64,000 bases of DNA from Rhytidiadelphus loreus. Taxonomy: Eukaryota; Streptophyta; Bryopsida; Hypnales; Hylocomiaceae. The notes beneath the pieces were generated by a model. It saw only the letters and a list, made by a program, of their open reading frames with translations, ran no database searches and was not told where the DNA came from. This document shows positions 34,554 to 45,586 of this stretch, piece after piece. Location: positions 14,947,501 to 15,011,500 of the forward strand of contig OX344762.1 in assembly GCA_947034895.1 (NCBI GenBank). Reading direction: 5' to 3'. The translations under genes were made by a program, and so were the position numbers. Numbering within the stretch: the first letter of the stretch is position 1; each line of letters begins with the position of its first letter.

Positions 34554-36757
34554 ATATCTTTCATGAAGAAACATGTCTCTTGAAATGTTGTTCCCGTTCA
34601 TGATGGACTCCTTCACAACTTTGATGTGTTTGACCATTATCTACGAAACACTATGCCCATCACGCAGTAACTTCAGCACAAACTCCTTGATTTCTGGAAA
34701 CAAGTGCCATGAAAACGCACCTCGATCTCCAGTGTTCTGGAGGCCATGACACTGAACGCCCACAGTGTTAATGTGCTGCCCTTGGTAGATGCAAATCTCC
34801 GTGACGTGCGGGAGGAGGTATAGGCTCTTCAGACTAAAGGATGCAAGGCATCCACGCTTTAGTGACCCTCCCCATTGCTTTAGTGAATCTCTGGGGGTTT
34901 TTGAACAGCCGCTTTGAGTTGCAGTGCTTGTGGGTAGATCTCGTGGCGTCGCAGTTGTAGCGCCCGGAACAGAGGCCCCCTCTGGAGCAGGACTCGGATT
35001 CGCTTGGGAGGACACTAGCGGAGTATTGATTGGATCGGAGGTACCTAAACTGATAACATTAGGGTCCGCCCCTAAACTGCAATCGCGAGGTGCCTGAACC
35101 TGCTGGGGCACCGTGGACTTTCTGATTGCGCCAGCACTTGCGTCGCTGGTGCCGTGACGTGGTGCAACCATGTCATGATGTGTCTCAGTGTGGTTGACGA
35201 AAGCAGCATTTTTCCCAGCAGTAGAAGACGACCCACATGATCCCGTGCCAGAAACATTCTGGCCAATTGTCATGATCTGCGTTGGGGAGTGCACAGGGAG
35301 TGCATTGAGGTCAAGTTCAAGAAGACCTGCGCACAATGTTCTGTCCGATTTTGTAGAAGGTTGAAGAGGCTTTGCCTGGATTGCCTTGCTGTACGTGTCC
35401 TCATTTCCAGCATCGCTTGGGACAGCATTGAGGTCAAGTTCAATTAGGCCTGCGGACAGTGTTCTTCTAGTTTTCCTGGCAACCTTTGTGCGCTTGCAAG
35501 GAACTAGCGTTGGATGTGTCCGGGGCTTGCCAGAACTGGGAGAGACGGCATCTGCTTTTGGACTGTTGAGGCGAGGTCCCCGTCCGCTCTCTGCTTCAGG
35601 GTTCAGTTGTGGTCGATTTCGGGGAAGATTTTCAATTGTCCACAAGCTAGGCCTCGCAGGGTTCTGTACAGCGGTCCGCATGTCTGTGCAGATCGTGTCG
35701 TCTTCCACCAGCATGGCACTTTTAGCAGGTGCCGTCACATGCGCACAGTTTTTTACTGTTCGGGAGCGCCTAGTTTCCAGAACTCTAATGTCAAGAGCAT
35801 TCCCTGTGGTGGCTTTCTTCAGCCTACCCCTTGTCTTTTTTTCTTTATTAGGCTACAATTCACCCTCGCCTACAGCAGATTTCTTCGGCCTACCCCTTGT
35901 ATTCTTTTCTTTGGGAGGTTGCAATTCACCTTCAGTTGGAGCAGATTTCTTTGGCCTGCCCCTTGCCTTCTTTTCTGCCGTAGGCTCGCATTCATTCGGA
36001 AGTGCAGTGGTTTTCTTTGGCCTCCCCCTTTTCTTCTTTTCTTTCTGAGGTTCTAATTCACCTTCACCTAAAACCGCCCCCTTTTTTTTACGGGTACGTT
36101 TGGTCTTGGCAGCTCCCGCGACTAACACCTTTGGTCTTTGTTTAGGCAGCAACAACGAAGATATTTTTTTCACGTTCCCGGTGTGGTCTTGTGGACCGTA
36201 TTGGCAATGGTAACTACAAGCCAAACGTCAGTCATTGCAATTGTGAGAAACACAGAGAATTTGTAAAGCACAATGGAGCACTGATGGGAGACAACCAAAA
36301 CGGACATGGGACTGGAATTTCGCGTACCTTGTGACCTCCTTCGGCGTACTTTCAGTAGCACAGAAGCTGTTGCGTTCGTTTTCTGGTTTCGTGCAGATCT
36401 TCACATATCTACATGGGGTAACCCCGCTGCCAGCCTCCATACCGCGTATGAAGTCCTCAGCTCTGCTAGTGGGAATGAAACACTGCTCGACCACGACTGC
36501 ACGCTTTTTCTGACTGCCGAGTACTTGGCGGACTCGTTGTGTCTCCCGTAGCTCCCAAAGCAAGTCTGCTTTGCATATGAGGGCATGAGGCCAGGGGGCG
36601 GACGCTGAACTTTGGCTTCGATATGTTCAAGGTTGACCTGGAATTGATCCTTGTACAATTCAGCCCAAGACACTGCGCATGCAGCAGTTCCAGTTGAAAT
36701 GGTTTGAATGTCCACGAAGTGGTCAGAGGGTGTGCAGCTCCACCTTGACGCGGCCAT
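34554..36757 (-). pseudogene. MULE transposase, N-terminal part (left of CACTA break)
   Basis: Continues into 15906-13923 if the CACTA is removed. From the 5' end: MAASRWSCTPSDHF (36757) through KVQRPPPGLMPSYAKQ, a one-base frame change near 36560, then SQKKRAVVVEQCFIP. After an intron: CSYHCQYGPQDHTGNVKK, a Cys/His segment. Four AT-hook motifs follow (RGRPKK in the settings KKRGRPKKT, KARGRPKKS, NTRGRPKKS and KTRGRPKKA) at about 36,050-35,820. A long Ser/Pro-rich linker leads to EIKEFVLKLLRDGHSVS and HIKVVKESIMNGNNISRDMFL. Two TAG stops (35853-35855 and 34641-34643) interrupt one continuous frame. The AT-hooks suggest binding to AT-rich minor grooves, perhaps of the MULE ends. Confidence 0.8.
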
Positions 36758-37779
36758 GGCAAGGAAATAATTCCACTTCCTGAAAGCAAGAAGAGGAAGC
36801 GAACCTGAGAGGTGGTCCTAGAACCCTAATTCTATTGATACATACAGTGTACAATCCCGAAATCCTCCCCTCATAGTACGAAAAGCAAGGTTTAGGGCAT
36901 TCGCTCCAAACCCCCGCAGTAGCAGGAAAGGAACAAAGTCGTAGTGTGGGAGCCTAAGAGCGTAGCCTATAGTATTCACAGAATCCGTCACCGCAATACT
37001 GTCAGAGCACTACGGAATACAACCCTATTTTTGTAATCCGTCATCAGAACATCACCAAAGCAAAACGGAATAAAGCAACGCAGTCAGACAATGGAGATGC
37101 AGACCCTAAAACCTGAACCATACCTGTGAGACTGAAGGCGTAGCATGCAGCATTCACAAAATCCCTCCCCTCGACACTGTCAAAGCACTACGGAATACAG
37201 CCGTGTTCAACACAATCCTTCGCCGTAACATTGACAAAGCAATACAAAATACAGCAATGCAGTAAAACAATGGAGATGCAGACCCTACACCCTAAAGCAC
37301 ATGAATGAAAAGGTGGCTAAAACCCAATAAACCCTAAACCCTAAAACGTCGTGGAACACCGAAATTGCGCAATGCAGGAAAACAACGAGAAGCGGCACTG
37401 AAACCCTAAACCGCTTAAATTAGGATAGCCCCGGAACCTCTTGGCCCTAAACCCTAAAATGACCTAAAGGAACGCCGCCAGAACACTATCCTCAACCCTA
37501 AACCGAGGACATAGCACATGAATGGGGCCTTCAACATGGGGCATAGAGCATGCATGGAGCTCGGGGCATGCATGGGGCTCGAGGCATGTATGGGGCTCGG
37601 GGCAGCCATGGGGCTCGGGGCATGTATGGTGCACGAGACACTGATTCAAAAACACTGCGAATATTTGGCGGGCAGAAACTGCCGGGCAGAGACGACGGTG
37701 TACCGGAATGTCAGACGAGGGGAAGGACGAGGCTCGCGGGCCAGCTGGAAGCAGCACGGGGAACCAGCACAGGACTGTC
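36758..37779. other. MULE right subterminal region
   Basis: No gene seen. Several stretches share short telomere-like strings (ACCCTAAACCCTAAA near 37,330). A minisatellite lies at 37552-37630. Confidence 0.55.
37552..37630 (+). repeat. 18-bp minisatellite
   Basis: About four to five imperfect copies of GGGGCTCGGGGCATGTAT, close to the right end of the MULE. Confidence 0.7.
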
Positions 37780-37826
37780 GGAGTCAGAAAAATAAATAGC
37801 CGCAATGTGAAGGGTGAGAAATAGTG
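37780..37826 (-). repeat. MULE right terminal inverted repeat
   Basis: Reverse complement starts CACTATTTCTCACCCTTCAC and matches 4678-4724 at 45 of 47 positions. Confidence 0.88.
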
Positions 37827-37832
37827 GTATGC

Positions 37833-37841
37833 CTTTGTAAA
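37833..37841. repeat. Right target-site duplication of the MULE
   Basis: CTTTGTAAA followed by GGGG, the same as at 4663-4675. Confidence 0.8.
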
Positions 37842-39029
37842 GGGGGTATATTTTAGTTGTCAATGTCAACACCTTAATGTTTTTGAGTTCATTATATGTG
37901 ATTCTTTGATATACTTTTGCTAGGGTAATATCTCAACTCAATTCTAAATGAATCAAAAATCAAATTTTTGTCATATTCTTTTATAATTTATAAAAGTGAC
38001 ACTATTCTTAAAATATTATATTAGTGCAAGTGTAAATATATTATTGAATTATATGAATTATTACAAAATAAGTATTTTAAGTGGCACAAGTTTTGAGGCC
38101 TCACTGAAAAAATAGTAGATCATTGTAGCTTTAATCCATATGCACTTTGAAGTCCACATTTTGAATGAATGACGAGCATAGTGCCTAGCATAGTGTTTTT
38201 GAGTGGTGCCTTGTCCAAATAACTTTTCATTCATTTGAAATGATGATAGAAATTTTATGACCTTCATTGATGACTACTTTAATTAAATGGAGATTGATAA
38301 GTAATATAGATATACAAAGGTATTAGAAAAGTGTAAAAAATTCTAAATAAAGACTTGAATTTGAAAGCATTAAAATTTGGTATGAGGATGCCTTGATATG
38401 AAAGGAAAATTTCAATAACCTTATTAAATTAGTTTTTGAAGGATCTTGAAATTTGGTATGAGAATGCCTTGATATGGAAAGGTGCCCCATGAAGGTGTCA
38501 CAAACAAGAACCTTGAAAAAACAATTTAATATTTGAAGGCCACAAACAAGGAAAATTCAAAATTATTTAAGAATATTTATAATTTAATCTATATGTACAA
38601 CATGAATGAAATGACTTTGCTTCTTGACCCCTAAAGGACCATGACTATGTTTTCACAAAACTGAAAATGCTCCAAAACTGCCATTTCTAGTACAAGTATC
38701 AAATTTTGGAAAAAAAACATTTTTGGACACATGTAACCATAGGATCTTGTAGTATGCGGACTGGAGAACACGTGGAAAAAATTTCAAAAATTTCCACCAC
38801 GTGAATTGCAAGATGTGAACTTTTGAATTCACAAAAATCCTTTTTTTGGCCCTGCAAAAAACTAGGCAGCTGCACTTCACAAGCTCACATTTGTATGAAA
38901 AAATGTCCAAAATGGTGGTGCTTCTTTAGATTCATTTTGAAGGCATGGCTACATGCTTGAAAATTTTCAAATGATTTCGATTAATACAACATATAGGAAT
39001 AAAATATAAATGCTTGCAACTCACCTACG

Positions 39030-39401
39030 ACTTAAAAATGGCTGCCAAATTTAGCTGACGTGGACGTCCACGTCAACCCTCCAAAATATTGTCACAACTA
39101 AAAAGTGACTTCAAAATGATTGCTGACATGGACGTCTACATCAACTAAATTTGCCGCAAAAATGGACCTTGCTTGAACTTCCTCAAAAAAATTCCCGCCC
39201 ACCTCAGCAACCACGTAGACTAAATAATTTGTTCTTCATCCAAAGCAATCATCAATGGTAATAATACAATTGCAGTCATTTAATAAATGACTTCTCCACT
39301 ATGATTCCAGAGCCCCGAGTCATTTTTCTGTCATTCTTGTCTGCAATGACTGCTACACAATCATTTATCGCAGTCATTTATACCCCTGGTTTCTTGTAGT
39401 G
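39030..39401. mobile_element. Right end of a second, diverged CACTA copy
   Basis: Ends in GGTTTCTTGTAGTG and shares the order of motifs with the right end of the 18.6-kb CACTA: GACGTGGACGTCCACGTC, then TCATCAATGGTAATAATA, then the run of AGTCAT motifs and ATCGCAGTCATTTAT. No matching left end is visible in the window, so it is truncated or its left part is rearranged. The DNA from 37,842 to 39,030 is AT-rich with no gene and may be interior of the same copy; it has a local duplication near 38,380 and 38,452 (AAATTTGGTATGAG). Confidence 0.7.
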
Positions 39402-41539
39402 TTTGTGGCCTCTGCTATTATAGTGTGCCCTAACAGATTCATCCGACGCATGCCTATGATCCCTAGACGTTGTTGTGTTGTGTATTTAATAGTGTCACTG
39501 GAGCTAAGAACATGTGTTATCACCCCTACTAGTAGGAAAGTAAAGCGACGTGAACTAGGAGGCATGCTGTCACTTTGAACGGCATTGGCAAGAGGGTTGC
39601 TAAAATGTGAGCAATGAGCAACGAGCATTGAACAGTCACATTTGAGTAATTTGAGTAGTAAAATTTTTAATTATTAAATTTCTCAGATTTCATAATTAAC
39701 ATTAATTCTACATTTTGAAAAATTTAAAAATGGAGGTAGGTCACCTATTCCATCCATTATTTTGGATGGATGAAGCAAGGGATGAAGATGATGACAGATG
39801 AATGTCAATGAAAGTTGGAGGATTAAAAAAAAAATTGGCCTTGAATTTTTCATGTTGAATGAGGTCAGCAACATCATGGTGCATCTAATTTAAAAACAAT
39901 TTTTTGAAATATGCATTTCATTTGATGTGGATTCATGTTATGTAAATTATTTGCATTGTAATGTATACATATGTACCAACCTCTTGTGCATACCTAAGAG
40001 CCTCTTTGGTTTCGACTTTCGAGGAGGCCCTTAGGGGGACAATAATCATAAACATGGATGACTTAAATTAGATTGGTTGAGTCCCAAAATCACACATGTT
40101 TTGTTATTTTAGTGAGGCCCTTCCAAACACTCTTGCAAATTGATTGGATAGGATTTCGAGTAGTGAAATCATTTTACATACCACATTTACAAAGGATACT
40201 TAAAGGCCCAAAACTACTTCAAAATACATGTTTTCAAAGCAATGTCAAAATATCCATCAATATTTATTCTTAAACAAATTCAACTATAGGATCCTTTGGT
40301 TAACTTGTTTAAATACATTGTCCAAATATTTTAGAATGGACATTCCTATTGATTGTAAGTTCAATGTGCCTAAACTTCAAAATGTAGGCTTTTCTAGCCC
40401 TTCTAAAAGGTGAAGTTTTGTCTTTCAACATTTTTATAAAAAAAAAACATGTATGTTCTATAACTTGTACATTTTAGTCAATATGTTGGAAAATGGGTCA
40501 AAAATATAAGTAAAAAACAAAAAAACTTTCATATTTATTTGTTTTTAAATTGTAAAGTGGAAGGTGTATCTGAAAGATGAAACTAATATGCTAAGAACTT
40601 TTTGAAGAATTTGAAAATTGTTAATTCCAATGGTGAAAATGTTCTAGTAACAATTAATATCCTTTGTTTTTTATTGAATTTTTTTAAAATTGAGAGCAAA
40701 AGACAACTTTATATGTTTTTTCAACCTTCAATGCCCACAAAATAAAACTCCTTGTAATTCTTACCTTACTATTTGGAATTGAATGGTTCAAATGTTTTTT
40801 GAGTAGGTATTGATCTATAAAATCCCAATTAAATTGTATCAGCAAGTAGCTCTTTTGGTGAATGGTCTTGAAACATTTTCGGTGAATGCTTTGAACTTCT
40901 AGAACTTTCTAGGAACTACAATATTTTTAGCACTCAACAAAATTTTATATTGATCTTTACTTGTCTAGAATGTTGAAATTAAAAAAAATTTAAACCATGC
41001 ATGGCAAAAAAAAAAAAATCTATATAAATGCACTTTCAAAATTTAGCATCTCTACTCTACACTAAAATATTCACTTCCAAGAAGTTAAGATTGAAGATTA
41101 GATAAGGCCCTCATCTTAGCTTTGAGGGCCTCAAAACAATTTACATGGAGAAATCATGGCAATTTACATACTCTCATTCTATCTAAATACAAATATCTGA
41201 ATAAACCAACTCCCATTTTTACAAATTGCCTGAAGTTCATTTACCTCATCAACATACTAATTAAGACATCAAATATCCATCCGTTTAAATAAACTATTCA
41301 AACAAAATCATCTTTAGATCCATAACTCAATTACTACGATTCTACACATTCTTTCTCATGATACCCAAAGTCCATGCCCATACTAACATATAAAGAAATG
41401 AAAAAGTAGATATCCATACTAATTCTAGAAATTTCAAGAAGCATCGTCTCCAAAACATGACTATGAGTATACCACGATACTACCTCCTACTTCCTCCACA
41501 ACAATGATTGACCCTCCCCATAATGAACACCACATGAAG
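39402..41539. other. AT-rich intergenic DNA
   Basis: No gene recognised. A dispersed repeat at 40005-40210 also occurs at 48600-48800. Confidence 0.5.
40005..40210 (+). repeat. Dispersed repeat, copy 1
   Basis: Starts AGCCTCTTTGGTTTCGACTT and includes GACAATAAT and AAATTGATTGGATAGGATTT. It is similar in order and orientation to 48600-48800. Confidence 0.65.
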
Positions 41540-42581
41540 GTCCAATTTCCAATTGGGTCTTCATATGCTCATTACAAGTTTATGCTTTTCTTTCTCTTCA
41601 CTTTTATGCAATATATTTTTGTAGGATGTTTGTATTTTATTCATTATTCTATAAAGATTATATTATCTTCATATACATCTTCTCATAATATTAGCCATTA
41701 AATTGATGTATAAAAAACTAATTGAATATGTAAGAGTATTATATTTATTGCCTTTTTCTTATTAATTTATACACAAAATGTTTTTGTAAGATTTGAACAT
41801 ATTAATAAATATTCTAACATGTAATATTTGTAGAAATATTGATTTATAAAAAATTGAAAGAAACTATAATTAAATTACAATTTCATGCTTTTCTTTCCTA
41901 TCAATTCATATGCAATATATTTCTATAAGATGTATACATATTAATAAAAATTATATGAATATTATATTATATTTTTATAAATCTTTTTATAATATTTGGA
42001 GTAAGATTGATTGACAAAAAAGTGAATGAATATATAATAATATCACATATTCTTGTTTTTTATTGCATATCAATTTATATGCAATATATTTTTGCAAGTA
42101 TATATAATAATCATTTGACTATATAAATATAATATTTTCTTCATATTCGTTTGTTCATAATATTTGTAGTAACACTCATTTCTAAAAAATTGAATGATAT
42201 GTAACAATAACATATATTTATCCTTCTTTGGGTCTACCAATTTATATGTAAGATATTTTTGCAAGATGTGTACATATTAATAATTATTCAATGAATATTA
42301 CATTATTTTTATATATTATTTTTTATAATATTTGTAACAAGATTGATTTGTAAAAAACTAAACAAATATATAGTAATATTACTTTTTCATGTTGTTTTTT
42401 CCATCAATTTATATGCGATTTATTTCTAAAAGATGTATATGTATTAGTAATTATGGTATAGATATCATATGATCTTAATATGCATCCTTTTACTTTATGC
42501 CCAATAAAATTGATTTAAAAAAATTAGAATGAATATGTAATAATAGTATATTTTCATATGGTGACTTGTAGACGTTTATAT
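41540..42581. repeat. Diverged satellite with ~167-bp period
   Basis: The landmark TTTATATGCAATATATTT...AAGATGT recurs at about 41603, 41765, 41904, 42073, 42241, 42408 and 42575. Four of the six spacings are 167-169. Between landmarks the order is kept: a stretch like TATTAATAATTAT, then TATAATATTTGTA, then GATTGATTTGTAAAAAA. Very AT-rich, with no gene. Confidence 0.75.
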
Positions 42582-42675
42582 GCAATAAGATGCATGCATC
42601 AATAAGATGTATGCATCAATAAGATGTATGCATCAATAAGATGTATGCATCAATAAGATGTATGTATATTAATAA
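42582..42675 (+). repeat. 17-bp tandem repeat
   Basis: Five copies of AAGATGTATGCATCAAT, nearly perfect, growing out of the last satellite unit. Confidence 0.9.
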
Positions 42676-45586
42676 TTATTCTATGAATATATAAAAAAAA
42701 TATTTTGACTTATTCATTTTCAAAGAAGACAATTTATGAAAGAATTCTTAATAAAAAATTTATTTTTGCCATCTTAAATTTATTTTTGTTTCTTTAATAT
42801 AAATTGACAATGCATAAGTTTTATGTACTTGAATTTTGTTTCAATAATAATTGACAAATAGCTTCTCTAATGTACCAAGATAGAAAATATATTTTGGCAA
42901 TAGGCATGTTTATCTTTAAGTCTTTATGTGCATGGACTTCGATAAGTTATAAAACAAATTAGCTGTAGTATCGGTGTACAATCACCAAGAATAGGTCTCT
43001 ATGGGTTTGTAGTTTTTAAGGCCTTCGTTTATAAGTTGTAATTGCACCAACATTAAAGAAGAACCCATGGACTTTAATCCTACAACAATGCAATGGTCTA
43101 CAAGTGTCCAATGGAAGACAAAAAGTCCTTCTATATAAGTCAAAAGTGCAAATGTTCATCCTTAGAATTTTGTGTCAAAGTAAATCTTATATAGTAGTTT
43201 GACCTCCAATGAGTGCCCTTGGATTTTTTTCAATAAATGATTCACATGGTACCAAAAGGATGATTACTATGGTGACTAAAGCAACATTCCAGGGTTAACC
43301 TTGTATCACACATACCCCCATGACCAAGGTAGTCACCAAAATATTCTTATTATTGGACCAATACTTGCATTTTTTATTTGTATATGTAATAATGAAGCCA
43401 TCCATCAAACCTTTTAGATCCACAACGTCTTTATAGATTTAAATTAATTAACCATGATTCTAGTCATCCATTTCAAGCAAACTTGACCTTTGAAAAGATA
43501 GAAGACAATTGAAAGAGAATGAATATGAAAGAGTCCAAATTAGCAACTAAAGGCAAGCATCTTTAGCAAATTAAACTATATAGTTTTTGCATGTCTCTGT
43601 TGATATTGATGCTCCTTACAATTCTCTATATAAATGTATGTTTAGTTCATAAATTGATCTCCATAGTCATTGAATGAATCAAGAAAAAAACATTATTGAT
43701 TGCAAGAGCCATTTATTCTCTTTACTTTCCCATTTTTCTTTAGAAGTTGCAAGTGAATGGTTTATGGAAGACCTAAGGACATAAATAGGGACCTATGACA
43801 CAACTCCTTTGAAAATCCATAAGTAATTCAAAAATGCTTCAAGAAAATATGAAACCACTTGCGTTAGATTCCTCTTCTAATTTTTTTGTCTTAAAATGAG
43901 CTAAAAATATTTTCATTTAAGAAAATACATGAAAAAGGCAGATCAACCCTTAGATGAGCCATTTCAGAGCCTCCCACCTTACTCTTGTAGCCACGTTCTA
44001 AACATAAGAAATGAGTTTTGAAAAATGATAGGACCAAACATGCTACTAAGGTAGAACCACCCATTCCTGACCAGGGTCCAATAACCAACCTATAGATTTA
44101 TTTATTTCCAACTATAGTAAAATTCTCCATTTATTTCAAAATTGGGACCTATAAGTTATTGACATATGTCTCAAATTAGTGAGTCAGAAAGTAAAAAGCT
44201 ATAAATAAAAAGGTAGTTTTTGAGTGATCAAAATTAGGAGAGTCTATAGATCGGCAATAGGTCCGAAGCACTTTTTGCCTTTCAAAATTCATAGTAATTT
44301 CAATTCAAGTGATAAAATTACCAAAGTTTTTGCAATCCTCCTCATTTCTATCCCTACACCTCTGAAAATATTTGCTTTGCCTTGTACTATCCTAGAATGT
44401 CTCCAATTGCTTATTCGGTTGACTATGGGGTCTTCTATTTTATTCTTTTCAAGGCATGTCTCATTCTCATGAGGCTTTGAACCAGTTTTTGACTTTCACG
44501 CCACCGTCCTAGAGGTTACAACTCTATTTAACTGACATGCCCGAACATGCTGTGACATGTGTAATTTTCATTTGACTCACTAAGTTTTGAGCTTTTCTTA
44601 GTATCTTCCTGTGGGTCTCTTCCCTACAAGTAGGTTGAAATACCTCCAAAATCTGAAGATATTTTCACTCTCTGACGATTCTAAACTCTCGCATGATGCA
44701 TCTTCTACAATCTCTAGAATAATTGTAGAGTTCCTGTGACTCACAAGAATTGTACGGTTGTGTCTTATTACAGTCCCAGTTCTTCGGTACATCCACGAGG
44801 TAGAACCAGATTGAATGCACACTGTTTGCAAGCTTCTAGTCTTGTCTCGCAAGTTCTTTGCATCCAAGGTATTTGTTGCTGCAACCCATGCGAGATTTCA
44901 CGCAAGTTGTAGGAATTTTGTGATCGAGGTCTTTCTTGCGGGTTTTCGCTCACTCTGATAGATTGCATGGAGCAGAGTTACGGTTGCAATGGGAATTAGA
45001 CTTCTCCTTGTTATGATTTGATTTAGAAGCAGACTCGATTCGAATTGCAAGCAACATCTGGAGATTGGATTTGCTGCACTTCTGCCGGATAAATTTTGAA
45101 CCGGGAGGTGGAAAAATTTGGAAATTCAGTACCTCGCATCAGGTAAAGGACTCGGGCTCTGCCTTCAGGGATTCTGTGGCCGTAAGTGCACATTTGCCGA
45201 TGCTCTAGACAAGGAATAGATTGTGAGTGATGGATCAGGGTGTACGATTCCTAAACCCTAGACCCTTCATTACTGTCTTTGTTTACGATCGCTCATGGAA
45301 GTCTGCTTTTCCACAGATCATTGCTCCTGCTTGTTGACAGAAATGTGATGAAAGTTTTGAATGATCGAGTCGAGGGTGGCATGAAGGTTGAAAGGCATGG
45401 AGGACTAGGGTTTATAATGAAGCACCCTCGAACTCTTCAGTCAATTTTGTGAATGCTTCGATTGGCCGTGGTTTTTTCGAACTCTGAGGGTGAAGACACC
45501 GAGGGAAGCAGTGAATTTGATTTACATTCGGTGATTTAGGGTTTCTTTCCTTCGGTTAAACAGCCTTCATTCTTCTTCTTTGGGGT
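42676..45586. other. Intergenic DNA upstream of the ankyrin gene
   Basis: AT-rich until about 44,900, then less so. It should contain the promoter and leader of the next gene (44.9-45.6 kb). No other gene recognised. Confidence 0.45.

Larger units (their letters stand above)
4672..37832. mobile_element. 33-kb Mutator-like element (MULE) with nested insertions
   Basis: The left terminal inverted repeat is at 4678-4724 and the right at 37780-37826: 47 bases with two mismatches, starting CACTATTTCTCACCC. A 9-bp or longer direct repeat lies outside both ends. Total span is 33,161 bp, of which 18,647 bp is a CACTA inserted later, leaving about 14.5 kb of MULE. Inside are a Ulp1-type protease gene (+) and a SWIM/DDE transposase gene (-) that converge at about 13 kb. 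This gene pair recalls the Kaonashi-type (KI-MULE) group, known for carrying Ulp1-like protease genes. Both genes are broken, so the element is no longer autonomous. Confidence 0.88.

Noticed and set aside
35386..36056. Two + strand frames (220 and 180 codons) rich in Phe and Leu
   Set aside because: They are reverse shadows of the AT-hook/Lys-rich - strand transposase.
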